From Sedimentisphaera sp050251615 (lineage in GTDB: Bacteria > Planctomycetota > Phycisphaerae > Sedimentisphaerales > Sedimentisphaeraceae), in assembly GCA_050251615.1 (NCBI GenBank), contig JBFWMM010000008.1, positions 11,525 to 75,524 on the forward strand: a DNA stretch of 64,000 nucleotides. Direction: 5' to 3'. The translations under genes and the position numbers were made by a program. Positions within the stretch are counted from its first letter, which is position 1. Each line of letters starts with the position of its first letter. The notes below the pieces were generated by a model. That model did no database searches. It saw nothing but the letters and a program-made list of their open reading frames with translations, and had not been told where the DNA came from. This document shows positions 8,583-17,186 of the stretch, piece by piece.

Positions 8583-9050
8583 TTAATTCGACTCATCAAT
8601 GGCTTTTTGCCTAATAAGAGCCATTGCCTCAAGCTTAGCTTTTGTTTCTTCCTCCGAAAGCGGGGGAGTCTGGAATTTATTCTCAAGCTCCTTAACGCGT
8701 GCTTTCAGCGCAGCATTTTCCTCTTCGAGCTTCTCCTGGGCAGGCATTATCTTGATAAGCATCTTGGCGTAGGAATCCAGCGAGACCTTATCAATCTCCG
8801 CCTGTTGCCGGAAGTGTTCGAGAAGTTCGTCTTTTTCCGCAAGTTTCGCTTCGTAATCAGTTTTGAGTGATTCAAGCGCCTGCTCGTGTTCTATGTTCAA
8901 TTGTTCAATCTTTTCTGAATGCTCAGCTGACTGAATTTTAAGGTCGTGAGCAAGTTTATTTTTCTCAAGCCTCAGTTGGGAAACGTTCCCGTTTTCGCTG
9001 CAACCGGCTACGACAAGTGCAAATACTGCAAGAAGAATAGTTTTTTTCAT
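8583..9050 (-). CDS. Coiled-coil lipoprotein, 155 aa
   Basis: A short signal peptide ends in a clear lipobox (VAGC, Cys17), so the mature protein should be lipid-anchored. The rest is almost entirely charged heptad-like sequence rich in Glu, Lys and Leu, predicting a long coiled coil from about 25 to 140. No enzymatic motif is visible. It stands alone between the UDG operon and the divergently transcribed lptB. A structural or scaffolding role in the envelope is inference only. Confidence 0.75.
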   Translation of the reverse strand: MKKTILLAVFALVVAGCSENGNVSQLRLEKNKLAHDLKIQSAEHSEKIEQLNIEHEQALESLKTDYEAKLAEKDELLEHFRQQAEIDKVSLDSYAKMLIKIMPAQEKLEEENAALKARVKELENKFQTPPLSEEETKAKLEAMALIRQKAIDESN

Positions 9051-9139
9051 TATTCAAGTTCTCCAAAGCGTTGTTGTGATAAAAAACAGCTTTCTGATTT
9101 TAGCGGCGGGGCGCTGAAATGCAATTAAAATCGCATTTC

Positions 9140-9167
9140 TTGATAATGGCCGCGCGTTCAATATAAT
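9140..9167 (+). promoter_or_regulatory. Probable promoter of lptB
   Basis: TTGATA at 9140-9145 and TATAAT at 9162-9167 with a 16-bp spacer, about 35 bases before the GTG start of lptB. Confidence 0.5.
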
Positions 9168-9202
9168 TAGCTTTTATTGATATTTATAAGGAACACTCGA
9201 AA

Positions 9203-9943
9203 GTGTCAGACATACTCCTCGAAACAAAAAATTTGGTAAAGCGCTTCTCCGGCAGAACAGTTGTCAACGGCGTCAGTATATCGGTTGAAAAGCAGAGCAT
9301 TGTTGGTTTACTGGGTCGTAACGGAGCCGGTAAGACGACATCCTTCAGAATGTGCATCGGGATGATTATTCCCGATGAAGGCGAAGTTGTATTCAACGAT
9401 GAAAGCATTGGGCACCTTCCCATGTTCAAGAGGGCGCGAAAAGGGATGGGCTATCTCTCGCAGGAGCCGAGCGTATTCCAGAGACTCAGCGTCAAGGACA
9501 ACCTGCTCGCCATTCTCGAAACGATGAATCTTTCTTCAAGACAGCGCAAAGCGAAAGCTGAAGAGCTGGCGGAGAGGTTCGCCTTGACTGAGGTGTATAA
9601 ATCGCAGGCTCGCTTTCTCTCCGGCGGCGAGCGGCGCAAGCTGGAAATAGCGAGAGCCATGGTAACAAACCCCTCTTTGATACTTCTCGATGAGCCTTTC
9701 AGCGGCGTTGATCCGATTGCGGTTGAAGAATTGCAGAAAGAAATTGATGCCCTGCATAAATCAGGCGTCAGTATATTGATTACAGACCACAACGTAGAAA
9801 GAACGCTGGAAGTGGTTGACAAGGCATACATCCTCGACCACGGCAGTGTGATAGCTTCGGGCAAACCGGCTGAAATCATCAAAGATGAGCTGGTGATAAA
9901 GAGTTATCTCGGGAAAACATTCAAGGGCGATGAGTTCGATTGA
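9203..9943 (+). CDS. lptB: LPS export ABC ATP-binding protein LptB, 246 aa
   Basis: A stand-alone ABC ATPase with Walker A GRNGAGKTT, the LptB-type signature LSGGERRKLEIARA, Walker B LILLDEPFSGVDP and the switch His in ITDHN. Length and the GERRK..EIAR block match LptB, which powers the LptFG transporter moving lipopolysaccharide across the periplasm. The start is GTG with AAGGA at about 9188-9192. Its presence argues for a lipopolysaccharide-bearing outer membrane. LptF/G/C/A are not in the window; the next gene is a GroES-like protein starting 23 bases after the stop. Confidence 0.9.
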   Translation: MSDILLETKNLVKRFSGRTVVNGVSISVEKQSIVGLLGRNGAGKTTSFRMCIGMIIPDEGEVVFNDESIGHLPMFKRARKGMGYLSQEPSVFQRLSVKDNLLAILETMNLSSRQRKAKAEELAERFALTEVYKSQARFLSGGERRKLEIARAMVTNPSLILLDEPFSGVDPIAVEELQKEIDALHKSGVSILITDHNVERTLEVVDKAYILDHGSVIASGKPAEIIKDELVIKSYLGKTFKGDEFD

Positions 9944-9966
9944 GGACAGTTTGCACGGAACAACTC

Positions 9967-10266
9967 ATGACAGATACAATTGAAACAGTCGAGCCGATTG
10001 GCAAGCGTGTATTGATTCGCAAAGACGAAGACAAAAAACAGACGAAGGGCGGCATCCAGCTGCCTGATAATATCGAAATACCCACGATAACCGGTCGCAT
10101 CGTTGCGGTTTCGTCGGAGATTGAGAACGCGCCGGACATTCCCCTCAAGCAGTACGACAAGGTTCTCTTCAATCCCAAGGGAGCGATCCCTGTTGATTTT
10201 GAGGGCGGCAACAGGCTGTTTGTAGTTGAAGTTGACAACATTGTTGCGGTATTCAGGAAGGGTTGA
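9967..10266 (+). CDS. GroES-like co-chaperonin, 99 aa
   Basis: The protein matches the Cpn10 fold: VEPIGKRVLIRKDE at the start, a mobile-loop region ending GGIQLP, then ITGRIVAVS, a YDKVLF strand and a final VDNIVAVF. GroES caps GroEL during folding. I place the start at ATG 9967 rather than the upstream in-frame TTG at 9940, since the Cpn10 core begins just after it. No groEL is adjacent, unlike the usual groESL pair, so this may be an extra or divergent copy. It follows lptB closely and is probably co-transcribed. Confidence 0.8.
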   Translation: MTDTIETVEPIGKRVLIRKDEDKKQTKGGIQLPDNIEIPTITGRIVAVSSEIENAPDIPLKQYDKVLFNPKGAIPVDFEGGNRLFVVEVDNIVAVFRKG

Positions 10267-10472
10267 AGCAAATCCAAATTTGCCACGCCTTTACACTCTT
10301 CACGCCTTTACGCTCTTTTGGACAGAAACGCAGGATTTCTTAAAAAAATGCTCTGCGCCTCAAAAAAAACCCTTTTCTGAAGCAAAAAAACTTCACTTTT
10401 ACTTTTTTTGATGTAAGATTCCTTTAAGTTGTTATTTGACATTTTGGCATCTCAAGTTGGAAAGATTGTATT

Positions 10473-10646
10473 ATGTATTTAGGAATTGAAAGCTCCATAA
10501 TATTCGCAGGCTATATTCTCTGCATCCTCAGTACTGTTCTCTGTGTCGTTTACGGCATTCTCAACTGGAACAAGGGTGGTACGGAACTCGACAGCGAAGA
10601 TGTAGAGTGGGCGGGGCAGGAAAAAAAGGTCGAAGAAGAATTCTAA
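10473..10646 (+). CDS. Symporter small accessory protein, 57 aa
   Basis: ATG at 10473 opens a 57-codon gene ending TAA at 10644-10646. The product has one hydrophobic segment at about residues 8-30, directly followed by the conserved VVYGILNWNKG turn and an acidic/basic tail. This is the signature of the small single-TM proteins annotated as symporter small accessory proteins, usually encoded beside SSS-family sodium:solute symporters. Here the downstream neighbour is a porin, and the only SSS symporter in the window lies 18 kb away, so this copy looks uncoupled. The recognition rests on the membrane-NWNKG pattern. Confidence 0.7.
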   Translation: MYLGIESSIIFAGYILCILSTVLCVVYGILNWNKGGTELDSEDVEWAGQEKKVEEEF

Positions 10647-10728
10647 AACCTTACACCAGAAATTTTTTTCGCTGTAGTTTTGTGTGGCTACACTGTTGTT
10701 TTATTTGTTTAACAAGGAGACTGATTAC

Positions 10729-12048
10729 ATGAAGATGCTTCTTTTCGCCGCCATATTTATCGCCCTCTTGCTCGGGAGCAGGGTGCTTGCAGATGGAGAT
10801 GCAGGCAACTCACTTCTCGACCAGCTTAAAAATCCAATTGACGGCGTAGAGCTCTATGGAGATCTCCGCTACCGCAAGGTTTATGGCGAAGACTGGACTG
10901 TCGGCGACAACGCCAAACCCTATGGCGCTGATAAATTAGAGTATGACAGGATTCGTGCTCGTCTGGGCGCTAAGATTGGCCTCGGCGAGGGCGTTAACGC
11001 ACACGTTCGCCTGACACAGGAATTCAAGGCGTACAGCCAGGGTAAAGAAAATAGCGTTGATTATGATGAGATTATCATTGACCAGTTGAATGTTTCAATA
11101 GACAACTTCCTCGATATGCCCGTCAAGGCAACTCTTGGCCGTCAGGATATATTTATGAACAAGTGGCTCATCTTTGACGGCACCCCTGGCGACGGCTCAA
11201 GAACCTTCTTCTTTGATGCGGCAAGATTCATTCTTGATCTCGATGCCGGCAAGACTCTTGACCTTGTTTATGTACAGAACAATAACAAAGCAAGCTCTCA
11301 GCTGACATTCAGCACTCAAAACAGCAACTGGCTTACTGAAAATGATGAAAAGGCTGCAATTCTGTACTATACAGACAAGTCCAATGCCGACCGGGCAGTT
11401 GAAGCATACTTCATCTACAAGGATGACAGCGTTTCTTCATCGCCCTGGAGCGAAGACGCTGAGATCTACACCTACGGCGGCGCCTTGAGCGGAAGCATCA
11501 ACGAAAGCCTTTCCTATCGCACTGAAGCTGCAATGCAGTTCGGCGAGCAGGGCGGCGAGGCACTTCAGGCGTTTGGTTCGCTCAACAACCTCACATATTC
11601 ATTTAATGATGATATGGCAAACGCCCTCACTCTTGAATATGAATACGCTTCAGGCGATGACCCCGACACAAATATGAGGGAAGATTTCGATCCACTCTGG
11701 GGTGAATGGCCGAGATTCTCCGAGCTCTACGTATATACCATTATGGCTGAAGGCCAACCCATTGCAGACATTACAAACCTGCACCGTATAGGCCTTACCC
11801 ACACATGCAACCCGATGGCCAAGGTGAGCGTAAGAAGTGCTTACCACCTGCTCTGGACTGCCCAGAATCAGGATACCGGCAGCGGTTCATCTAATTTACG
11901 CGGCCAGCTGTTTACAAATCAGATCGCGTACAAGATCAATAAGAATCTCTCTACGCGCCTGAATGCCGAATACTTTCGGCCAGGCGATTACCTCGCTGAT
12001 CGGGAAGACGCTGTTTTCCTGCGTGCTGAAGTAGTTGTATCTTTCTGA
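10729..12048 (+). CDS. Alginate-export-type outer-membrane porin, 439 aa
   Basis: An N-terminal signal peptide (cleavage near LADG, about residue 20) precedes a beta-rich protein with alternating aromatic strands and a terminal Phe, as in outer-membrane barrels. The opening VELYGDLRYRK, the FLDMPVKATLGRQ block and the overall layout resemble the alginate_exp porin family. These barrels move anionic oligo- or polysaccharides across the outer membrane. The start at ATG 10729 is chosen because AAGGAG lies nine bases upstream; an in-frame GTG at 10684 precedes it. A terminator hairpin follows the gene. Confidence 0.8.
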   Translation: MKMLLFAAIFIALLLGSRVLADGDAGNSLLDQLKNPIDGVELYGDLRYRKVYGEDWTVGDNAKPYGADKLEYDRIRARLGAKIGLGEGVNAHVRLTQEFKAYSQGKENSVDYDEIIIDQLNVSIDNFLDMPVKATLGRQDIFMNKWLIFDGTPGDGSRTFFFDAARFILDLDAGKTLDLVYVQNNNKASSQLTFSTQNSNWLTENDEKAAILYYTDKSNADRAVEAYFIYKDDSVSSSPWSEDAEIYTYGGALSGSINESLSYRTEAAMQFGEQGGEALQAFGSLNNLTYSFNDDMANALTLEYEYASGDDPDTNMREDFDPLWGEWPRFSELYVYTIMAEGQPIADITNLHRIGLTHTCNPMAKVSVRSAYHLLWTAQNQDTGSGSSNLRGQLFTNQIAYKINKNLSTRLNAEYFRPGDYLADREDAVFLRAEVVVSF

Positions 12049-12072
12049 TATATCGCTAAAATAGTACCGGTT

Positions 12073-12109
12073 GAGCCTGTTGTGCACAAGCATAGCAGGC
12101 TCTCTTTTT
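12073..12109 (+). terminator. Intrinsic terminator after the porin gene
   Basis: GAGCCTG (12073-12079) pairs with CAGGCTC (12096-12102) and is followed by a T-rich tract. Confidence 0.6.
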
Positions 12110-12133
12110 GTACTTAAAGGAAGATATTTCTAT

Positions 12134-13039
12134 ATGTGGCTGATTCTCGGAATACTAAGCTCGCTGTTTCTTGGTCTCTACGACCTCGCTAAAAAGCACT
12201 CTCTCACTGGCAATGCCGTTTTGCCTGTTCTTTTGTTTTCAACGCTGGCAAGTATGCTCACCGTCGCGCCACTGCTTCTGATCTCTATGTTCAAGCCCGA
12301 AATTCTTGAAGGAAGCATCTTCTACATACCTCCAATCAGCATCAATGAACATCTGATGATTGCGATGAAATCAATGATTGTCGCTTCAAGCTGGATTTTC
12401 GGATACTTCGCAATGAAGCATCTGCCGATTTCCATAATATCTCCGATACGCGCGACAGGGCCGTTCTGGATGCTCATTGGAGCGGTACTCTTGCTTGGAG
12501 AGCGGCCGAATATGCCCCAGCTCGCGGGCATACTTACCATACTGGTTTCGTTCTATTACATTTCAATCGCAGGCAAGCTTGATGGCATTCATTTTCGTAA
12601 GGATAAATGGGTGATGTTTACTATCGCCGCCTTACTGCTCGGCACATGCAGCGGCCTGTTGGACAAGTACCTTATCTCGAAACTGCATTACAAGCCGATT
12701 ACTGTGCAAGTCTGGTTTACGTTCTATATGGTGTTACTTTTCCTGCTGATATACGTCTTTCTCTGGATGCCGACCAGGCACAAGACAACGCCTTTCAAAT
12801 GGCGCCCGACGATAGCGCTTGTGGGTGTGTTTCTTATCTTGGCCGATTTCTGCTATTTTACCGCGCTTGGCTTCGAAGGTTCTCTGCTTACAATTCTTTC
12901 AGCACTGCGCAGGGCGAGTGTCCTGTTTGTGTTTTGGGTAGGCGCGGTCATATTCAAGGAACGCAATATAGCAAAGAAAGCCTATGCGCTTATCGGTGTC
13001 CTCGCGGGCGTTATGATGATTCTTTTCAGTTCGAGGTGA
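12134..13039 (+). CDS. EamA/DMT-family transporter, 301 aa
   Basis: About ten hydrophobic segments in two similar halves, the drug/metabolite transporter layout. SPIRATGPFWMLIGAVLLLGERP in the first half and the equivalent SALRRASVLFVFWVGAVIFKER in the second are the paired EamA signatures. Substrates vary and cannot be predicted. The start at ATG 12134 is preferred to upstream in-frame codons because AAGGAAG precedes it by about ten bases and the first membrane helix begins at once. It is seven bases upstream of maf, whose Shine-Dalgarno overlaps the end of this gene. Confidence 0.85.
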   Translation: MWLILGILSSLFLGLYDLAKKHSLTGNAVLPVLLFSTLASMLTVAPLLLISMFKPEILEGSIFYIPPISINEHLMIAMKSMIVASSWIFGYFAMKHLPISIISPIRATGPFWMLIGAVLLLGERPNMPQLAGILTILVSFYYISIAGKLDGIHFRKDKWVMFTIAALLLGTCSGLLDKYLISKLHYKPITVQVWFTFYMVLLFLLIYVFLWMPTRHKTTPFKWRPTIALVGVFLILADFCYFTALGFEGSLLTILSALRRASVLFVFWVGAVIFKERNIAKKAYALIGVLAGVMMILFSSR

Positions 13040-13046
13040 TAACAGA

Positions 13047-13236
13047 ATGACTCAATTTATACTCGCATCCGCATCTCCGCGCAGGCGTGAACTGCTTTGT
13101 GATGCGGGCTACAATTTTGATATAATACCCGCAGACCTGGACGAAAACAGTTTCAAGGCGCAGAGTGCAGATCCGGTTGGTTACACGAAACTGCTCAGTG
13201 AAGTGAAAGCCGATGCAATTGCCGTAAAACACCCGA
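13047..13236 (+). CDS. maf: Maf-like nucleoside triphosphate pyrophosphatase, truncated by assembly gap
   Basis: The first 63 codons show the Maf N-terminal signature SASPRRRELL followed by AGYNFDIIPADLDE. Maf proteins hydrolyse non-canonical or canonical nucleoside triphosphates to monophosphates. The rest of the gene (families run about 190-200 residues) is lost in the run of N starting at 13237. GAGGTGA upstream of ATG 13047 supports the start. Confidence 0.85.
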
Positions 13237-13336
13237 NNNNNNNNNNNNNNNNNNNNNNNNNNNNNNNNNNNNNNNNNNNNNNNNNNNNNNNNNNNNNNNN
13301 NNNNNNNNNNNNNNNNNNNNNNNNNNNNNNNNNNNN
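13237..13336. other. Assembly gap, 100 N
   Basis: Exactly 100 N, the conventional placeholder for a scaffold gap of unknown size. maf is cut on the left and a minus-strand gene on the right. Orientation of the flanks depends on the scaffolding. Confidence 0.98.
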
Positions 13337-13506
13337 AAAAAACGCATTTCATGGTTGTGGATGCGGTCAAGTGTTACAGGTGAGTCTTCGGCGGGCAGAG
13401 CCGAGAGTCTGTAAGTTGCAAGATGTTGGGCCTCCTCAAGCATCAAGTCGTAATGTGCGGTGCCGTCAGGGCAGTTATGCAGCAGGACAACGTATCTCAA
13501 AATCAC
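13337..13506 (-). CDS. LigD phosphoesterase-like small protein, N-terminal fragment
   Basis: From a GTG at 13504-13506 the first 56 residues read RYVVLLHN, HYDLMLE, a YRLSALP strand and HNHEMR. This resembles the phosphoesterase (PE) domain of DNA ligase D and the small stand-alone planctomycetal proteins related to it, where a conserved HWDLMLE/HYDLRLE His lies in the active site. The C-terminal part is lost in the assembly gap. The start codon overlaps the fetB stop by four bases (GTGA), indicating translational coupling. Function, possibly 3'-end processing of nucleic acids, is inferred from weak similarity. Confidence 0.55.
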
Positions 13507-14297
13507 CCCTTGAAGATGTCTGTGTTGAGGTTGTCAAACTTGTCAAATGTGGTTCTGGTGCTGAGCTTGATGTTCAAAAAACCCGTGAACGACATTGATA
13601 TGAATATACCGAGCATAATGGCAATCTGGTATTTTATCGCGGTAAAGGGCAGTGAGCCGCCGAGTATCTGGCCTGTCATAATCCCCGGAAGTGACACAAT
13701 TCCAATCGTACCCATAACTGCCACCGTAGGCATTAAAGACGCCCTCATAGCCTCAGCGACAAACGGCCTTATGGCTTCATTTTTAGTGGCGCCCATCAGA
13801 AGATAGCTTGAATACAGCTTTCGATTGTCGTCAAGCTTGTTGTAAAATCGTTCAAGTATGAGTACGTTACCGCGCATACTGTTACCGAGAAGCATTCCTG
13901 TAAGCGGAATGAGATAACGAGCATCATACAGAGGCTCCGGCGTAACGACTATGCACATCATGAACGCCGCTACGAAGCCGGTCGATATTGTTATCGCGAT
14001 AAATATCGGAAGAAAGAAATACTTCCGGTTCAGACTCGCATTTGACATAACGCTCAGGTTTGCCGCCATCAACATGATAAACAACCACCCGATATTCAGC
14101 AGAGGGTTGTTAAGTATGAAGATGTATTTCAGGAATACGCCCACAAGCAGCAATTGCAGAGACATCCGCAGTACCGAAATAAGCAGCTTCTTTGTTATGC
14201 CGAGCTCGTAATGAATTATGATAGCCAGGGACGGCAGAAGCAGCAGGTACAACGCTGCCAGACGAGGCAACGATATTTCAACGGTACCGTTATTCAT
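13503..14297 (-). CDS. fetB: FetB-like (UPF0014) ABC permease, 264 aa
   Basis: A multi-spanning protein with the UPF0014/FetB signatures: LRMSLQLLLVG early, PLTGMLLGNSMRG in the middle and ATKNEAIRPFVAEAMRASLMP followed by GIVSLPGIMTGQILGG. FetAB in Escherichia coli is linked to iron homeostasis and export under oxidative stress. The gene overlaps fetA by four bases at its 5' end and the LigD-PE-like gene by four bases at its 3' end. Confidence 0.85.
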   Translation of the reverse strand: MNNGTVEISLPRLAALYLLLLPSLAIIIHYELGITKKLLISVLRMSLQLLLVGVFLKYIFILNNPLLNIGWLFIMLMAANLSVMSNASLNRKYFFLPIFIAITISTGFVAAFMMCIVVTPEPLYDARYLIPLTGMLLGNSMRGNVLILERFYNKLDDNRKLYSSYLLMGATKNEAIRPFVAEAMRASLMPTVAVMGTIGIVSLPGIMTGQILGGSLPFTAIKYQIAIMLGIFISMSFTGFLNIKLSTRTTFDKFDNLNTDIFKG

Positions 14298-14923
14298 ACG
14301 ATTCTCCCCTCATTCATTTCAATTTTACGGTTGCAGAACTCCGTCCAGTCCGGGTCATGGCTGACAGAAAGCACTGTATAGGAGTCGTCAGAAAGCTCTT
14401 CAATCAACCGCTGTTTGCTGTGCGGGTCAAGAGCGCTGGTGGGCTCATCAAGCATAAATATCCGTTTGCCCAGCAGAATTGCGCGGGCAAGCGCGACCCT
14501 CTGCTTTTCACCGCCTGAAATAATTTTTACGCTTTTATCCAATATTGTTTCATCAAGACCGAGCCTGTAAAGTACATCCTCTACACTTTTGACAGCCGGT
14601 CGCTTATTTCTGTTGGCCTTGAAACTGAACGGCATCATAATCGCATCAAGTGCGGTGCCATTGCCGAGATCCGGTTCCTGAGAAACAAAGCCGATCTGCG
14701 AACGTATTTCGCTTATGTTGGCATGCGTAACCTGCTCACCGCGAAAGGTGATGACTCCGCTTGTGGAAGGGAGTATCCCTGCAATCGCCATAAGCAATGA
14801 GCTCTTGCCTGCGCCTGATGGCCCCGATATGACGTACCTGCTGCCAATCTCAAAAAAGCAGTTTATATTATCCAGTATGACTTTGTCGCCGGATGAGGCG
14901 CACAAATCAACAAGCTCAATCAT
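14294..14923 (-). CDS. fetA: FetA-like ABC transporter ATP-binding protein, 209 aa
   Basis: A compact ABC ATPase with Walker A GPSGAGKSS, signature ISGGEKQRVALARA and Walker B RIFMLDEPTSALD. It pairs with the adjacent FetB permease. I use the internal ATG at 14923 since the core begins immediately (MIELVDL); an in-frame ATG at 14935 is also possible. Either start overlaps the end of ribF, so the genes are probably translationally coupled. Confidence 0.85.
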   Translation of the reverse strand: MIELVDLCASSGDKVILDNINCFFEIGSRYVISGPSGAGKSSLLMAIAGILPSTSGVITFRGEQVTHANISEIRSQIGFVSQEPDLGNGTALDAIMMPFSFKANRNKRPAVKSVEDVLYRLGLDETILDKSVKIISGGEKQRVALARAILLGKRIFMLDEPTSALDPHSKQRLIEELSDDSYTVLSVSHDPDWTEFCNRKIEMNEGRIV

Positions 14924-15932
14924 CAAAGCCTCCATACATCTTTAAGTTGTTTGCGGAGAGCAGTTCACGCGCAAGCGCACAATCCTTTTCAATCTGCGAA
15001 ACAAGTTTTCCCGTATCAGAAAAGGCCTGCTGATTCCTCAATTTGAAAAGAAAATCCATTGCGAGCCATTTACCGTATATCTCGCCGGCAGGAATCGATT
15101 CAGTGGAAAGGATATGAGCCTCGGTAAGTAAGGGACAGCCATCTTTGAACGTTCTTGCCCTGCCAATGCTGTACACTGCGGGAAGAAGGGTGGCGGGGCG
15201 GTACTTCGTTACGGATTGTTCTGATTCTTCGAGCTGCACGTATCCTGCGTAAACACCGTCTGCAGGTTGCACCTGGTCAACGGGCTCAATGTTTGCAGTA
15301 GGGAAGCCTATTGTGCGACCGATACCCCTGCCCTTTATGATTTGGCCGTAAAGCCTGTAAGGGCGGCCAAGCGCAAGGCAGGCGTCTTCGCATTGTCCGC
15401 TCTCAATAAACCTTCTTACAAGCGTGCTGGAGACTTTCTGTCTGCCTGAAGAGAAGTCCATTTCATGGAGTTCCACGCGGTGCGTGCTGAAACCGTATTT
15501 GCGTCCTAATTTGCTAAGAGTCTCAATGTCACCACTGCGACCGTAACCGAAATGAAAATCGGCTCCTTCCACTACCGCGATGAGGTTGAAGCGGCGAAAC
15601 AAAAAATCGCTTACAAACTGCTCCGGTGCCATATTTAAAAGCCTGAGGCTGTCGGTTATAATCGCAAGTTCATCCACGCCGGCTCGTTCAAGCAATTCTG
15701 CCTTCATATCAATAGTAGTAACGAGTTTCGGCGTTTTTTCGGGATGAAGCAGATAAACCGGATGCGGCTCAAACGTAACGGCAATAACTTTATCTGCACC
15801 ATGCCAATCCACTATCTTTCGTGCTTTTTTTATTATTTGAAGGTGTCCGATATGGACGCCGTCGAAGTTGCCTATCGTAACCACGCTGAAGCCATCGGGC
15901 TTATAATCATCCTGACAAGTAATTTTAATCAA
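14916..15932 (-). CDS. ribF: Bifunctional riboflavin kinase / FAD synthetase RibF, 338 aa
   Basis: The N-terminal half is the FAD synthetase (nucleotidyltransferase) domain with GNFDGVHIGH and SSTLVRRFI. The C-terminal half is the riboflavin kinase domain with GRGIGRTIGFPTANI and DGVYAGYV. Together they make FMN and FAD from riboflavin. Length is usual for the family (about 310-340). The gene starts 24 bases after the rhomboid gene and overlaps fetA. Confidence 0.93.
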   Translation of the reverse strand: MIKITCQDDYKPDGFSVVTIGNFDGVHIGHLQIIKKARKIVDWHGADKVIAVTFEPHPVYLLHPEKTPKLVTTIDMKAELLERAGVDELAIITDSLRLLNMAPEQFVSDFLFRRFNLIAVVEGADFHFGYGRSGDIETLSKLGRKYGFSTHRVELHEMDFSSGRQKVSSTLVRRFIESGQCEDACLALGRPYRLYGQIIKGRGIGRTIGFPTANIEPVDQVQPADGVYAGYVQLEESEQSVTKYRPATLLPAVYSIGRARTFKDGCPLLTEAHILSTESIPAGEIYGKWLAMDFLFKLRNQQAFSDTGKLVSQIEKDCALARELLSANNLKMYGGFDD

Positions 15933-15956
15933 TGCGGTATCTCTCCAGGGCTCTCT

Positions 15957-17138
15957 TCAGAGCTTTTTTTTAATCTTGCTGAGTTCCAAACGGCACATTT
16001 CAACCTGCCCCTGCTCATGCAGATTGCCAAGGGCAGCTTGCAGATACTCGGCCGCATTTTCTGGTTTGTTGAGGTAGCGGGAAAGAAGCACACCAAGCAT
16101 AAGGTCAATGTGTCCAATATATTCATAGTCTGAGTATTTATCACGAAACAGTTTGTACGCTCTTGCCGCGACGGCCGCCTCGCCAAGCTCCATTAGGCAG
16201 TTGGCCAGATCGAGCTGTTGCTGCCGAGGCAACACCTCTGCCGGAGAGATTTTGAGAAGCCCCTTATACTCAAGCGCGGCTGTGTTGAGGTCGTTATTAT
16301 CAATGGCCTGTTGTATCAATGCAACTTTACCATTCACGTGTTCATCAAGTGTAGTGCCTGTGTGTGTTTTTTGTTTTACGACAGACAGCCGCCATTTGCG
16401 CTTGTCTGATTCAATTCGCAAACGCGGTGCTAAACTGTACTCAGTGCGGCGTTTAAACTGCTTAAGCATATACAAGATATCAACGCCGTCTCCCTTGAGT
16501 ATTCCGCTGAGGAGCATTATAAGCGATACGATTATCCCGAAACCGTATCCGCCAATGTGGGCGAGATTAGCAACGTGCGCACCAGCATACTGACCTGTAA
16601 CATGCAAGTCGAATATAAGTATCTTTAATATGATAAATATAAACGCAGGCAGTTTGAACCGCACCGGTACGGCGGGCGCGTAGAAAAAACTGATATTGCT
16701 TTCAGGGTATAGCACAAGGTATGCTCCGGTAACCGCGGCGACGGCGCCGCTGGCACCGAGCAGGTCGGTATCGCAGTAGAACGAGTAGATGAGCCCCGAA
16801 ACTACAGCGCCGCAGATAAAAAAGCACAAATATGCAACATTCCCGAGCCTGTCGTTGATCTTGTTGCCGAAAATAAAAAGAAAGCATATGTTACCGAGTA
16901 TGTGCCATATGTTAGAATGCAGAAAGGCGTATGTTATAAATTGCCATAGCTGCGGGCGAGCGGAATGGAGTACAAACACATCAGCCCACGGCTTGAGCGG
17001 CTCAATAAAGGTTCTGTAGCCGTACCTTACTTCAACAGGGGAGTATGTGCATGCGAACACGAACAAACATACAGCAATGATTGTGAAGTTCATAAAGGGC
17101 GTATGTTTCAGCTTTATATCGCTGTTAATAGGTATCAC
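15957..17138 (-). CDS. Rhomboid-family intramembrane serine protease with TPR-like tail, 393 aa
   Basis: The first 215 residues contain six or more membrane helices with the rhomboid catalytic pair: the serine in LLGASGAV (TM4) and the histidine in NLAHIGGYGFG (TM6). HSNIWHILGNICFLFIFG is the typical L1/TM2 block. The cytoplasmic C-terminus (about 230-393) is helical, with TPR-like pairs (LIQQAIDNNDLNTAALEYKGLL and similar), probably for protein interaction. Rhomboids cut single-TM substrates inside the membrane; the target is unknown. Confidence 0.88.
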   Translation of the reverse strand: MIPINSDIKLKHTPFMNFTIIAVCLFVFACTYSPVEVRYGYRTFIEPLKPWADVFVLHSARPQLWQFITYAFLHSNIWHILGNICFLFIFGNKINDRLGNVAYLCFFICGAVVSGLIYSFYCDTDLLGASGAVAAVTGAYLVLYPESNISFFYAPAVPVRFKLPAFIFIILKILIFDLHVTGQYAGAHVANLAHIGGYGFGIIVSLIMLLSGILKGDGVDILYMLKQFKRRTEYSLAPRLRIESDKRKWRLSVVKQKTHTGTTLDEHVNGKVALIQQAIDNNDLNTAALEYKGLLKISPAEVLPRQQQLDLANCLMELGEAAVAARAYKLFRDKYSDYEYIGHIDLMLGVLLSRYLNKPENAAEYLQAALGNLHEQGQVEMCRLELSKIKKKL

Positions 17139-17186
17139 AGGCGGTCTCTAATAATTACATAAACATATGTACAGAATTGTAATTTG

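Noticed and set aside
13026..13370. Minus-strand frame running through the N gap
   Set aside because: Open only because N codons were translated as unknown; it is antisense to maf.
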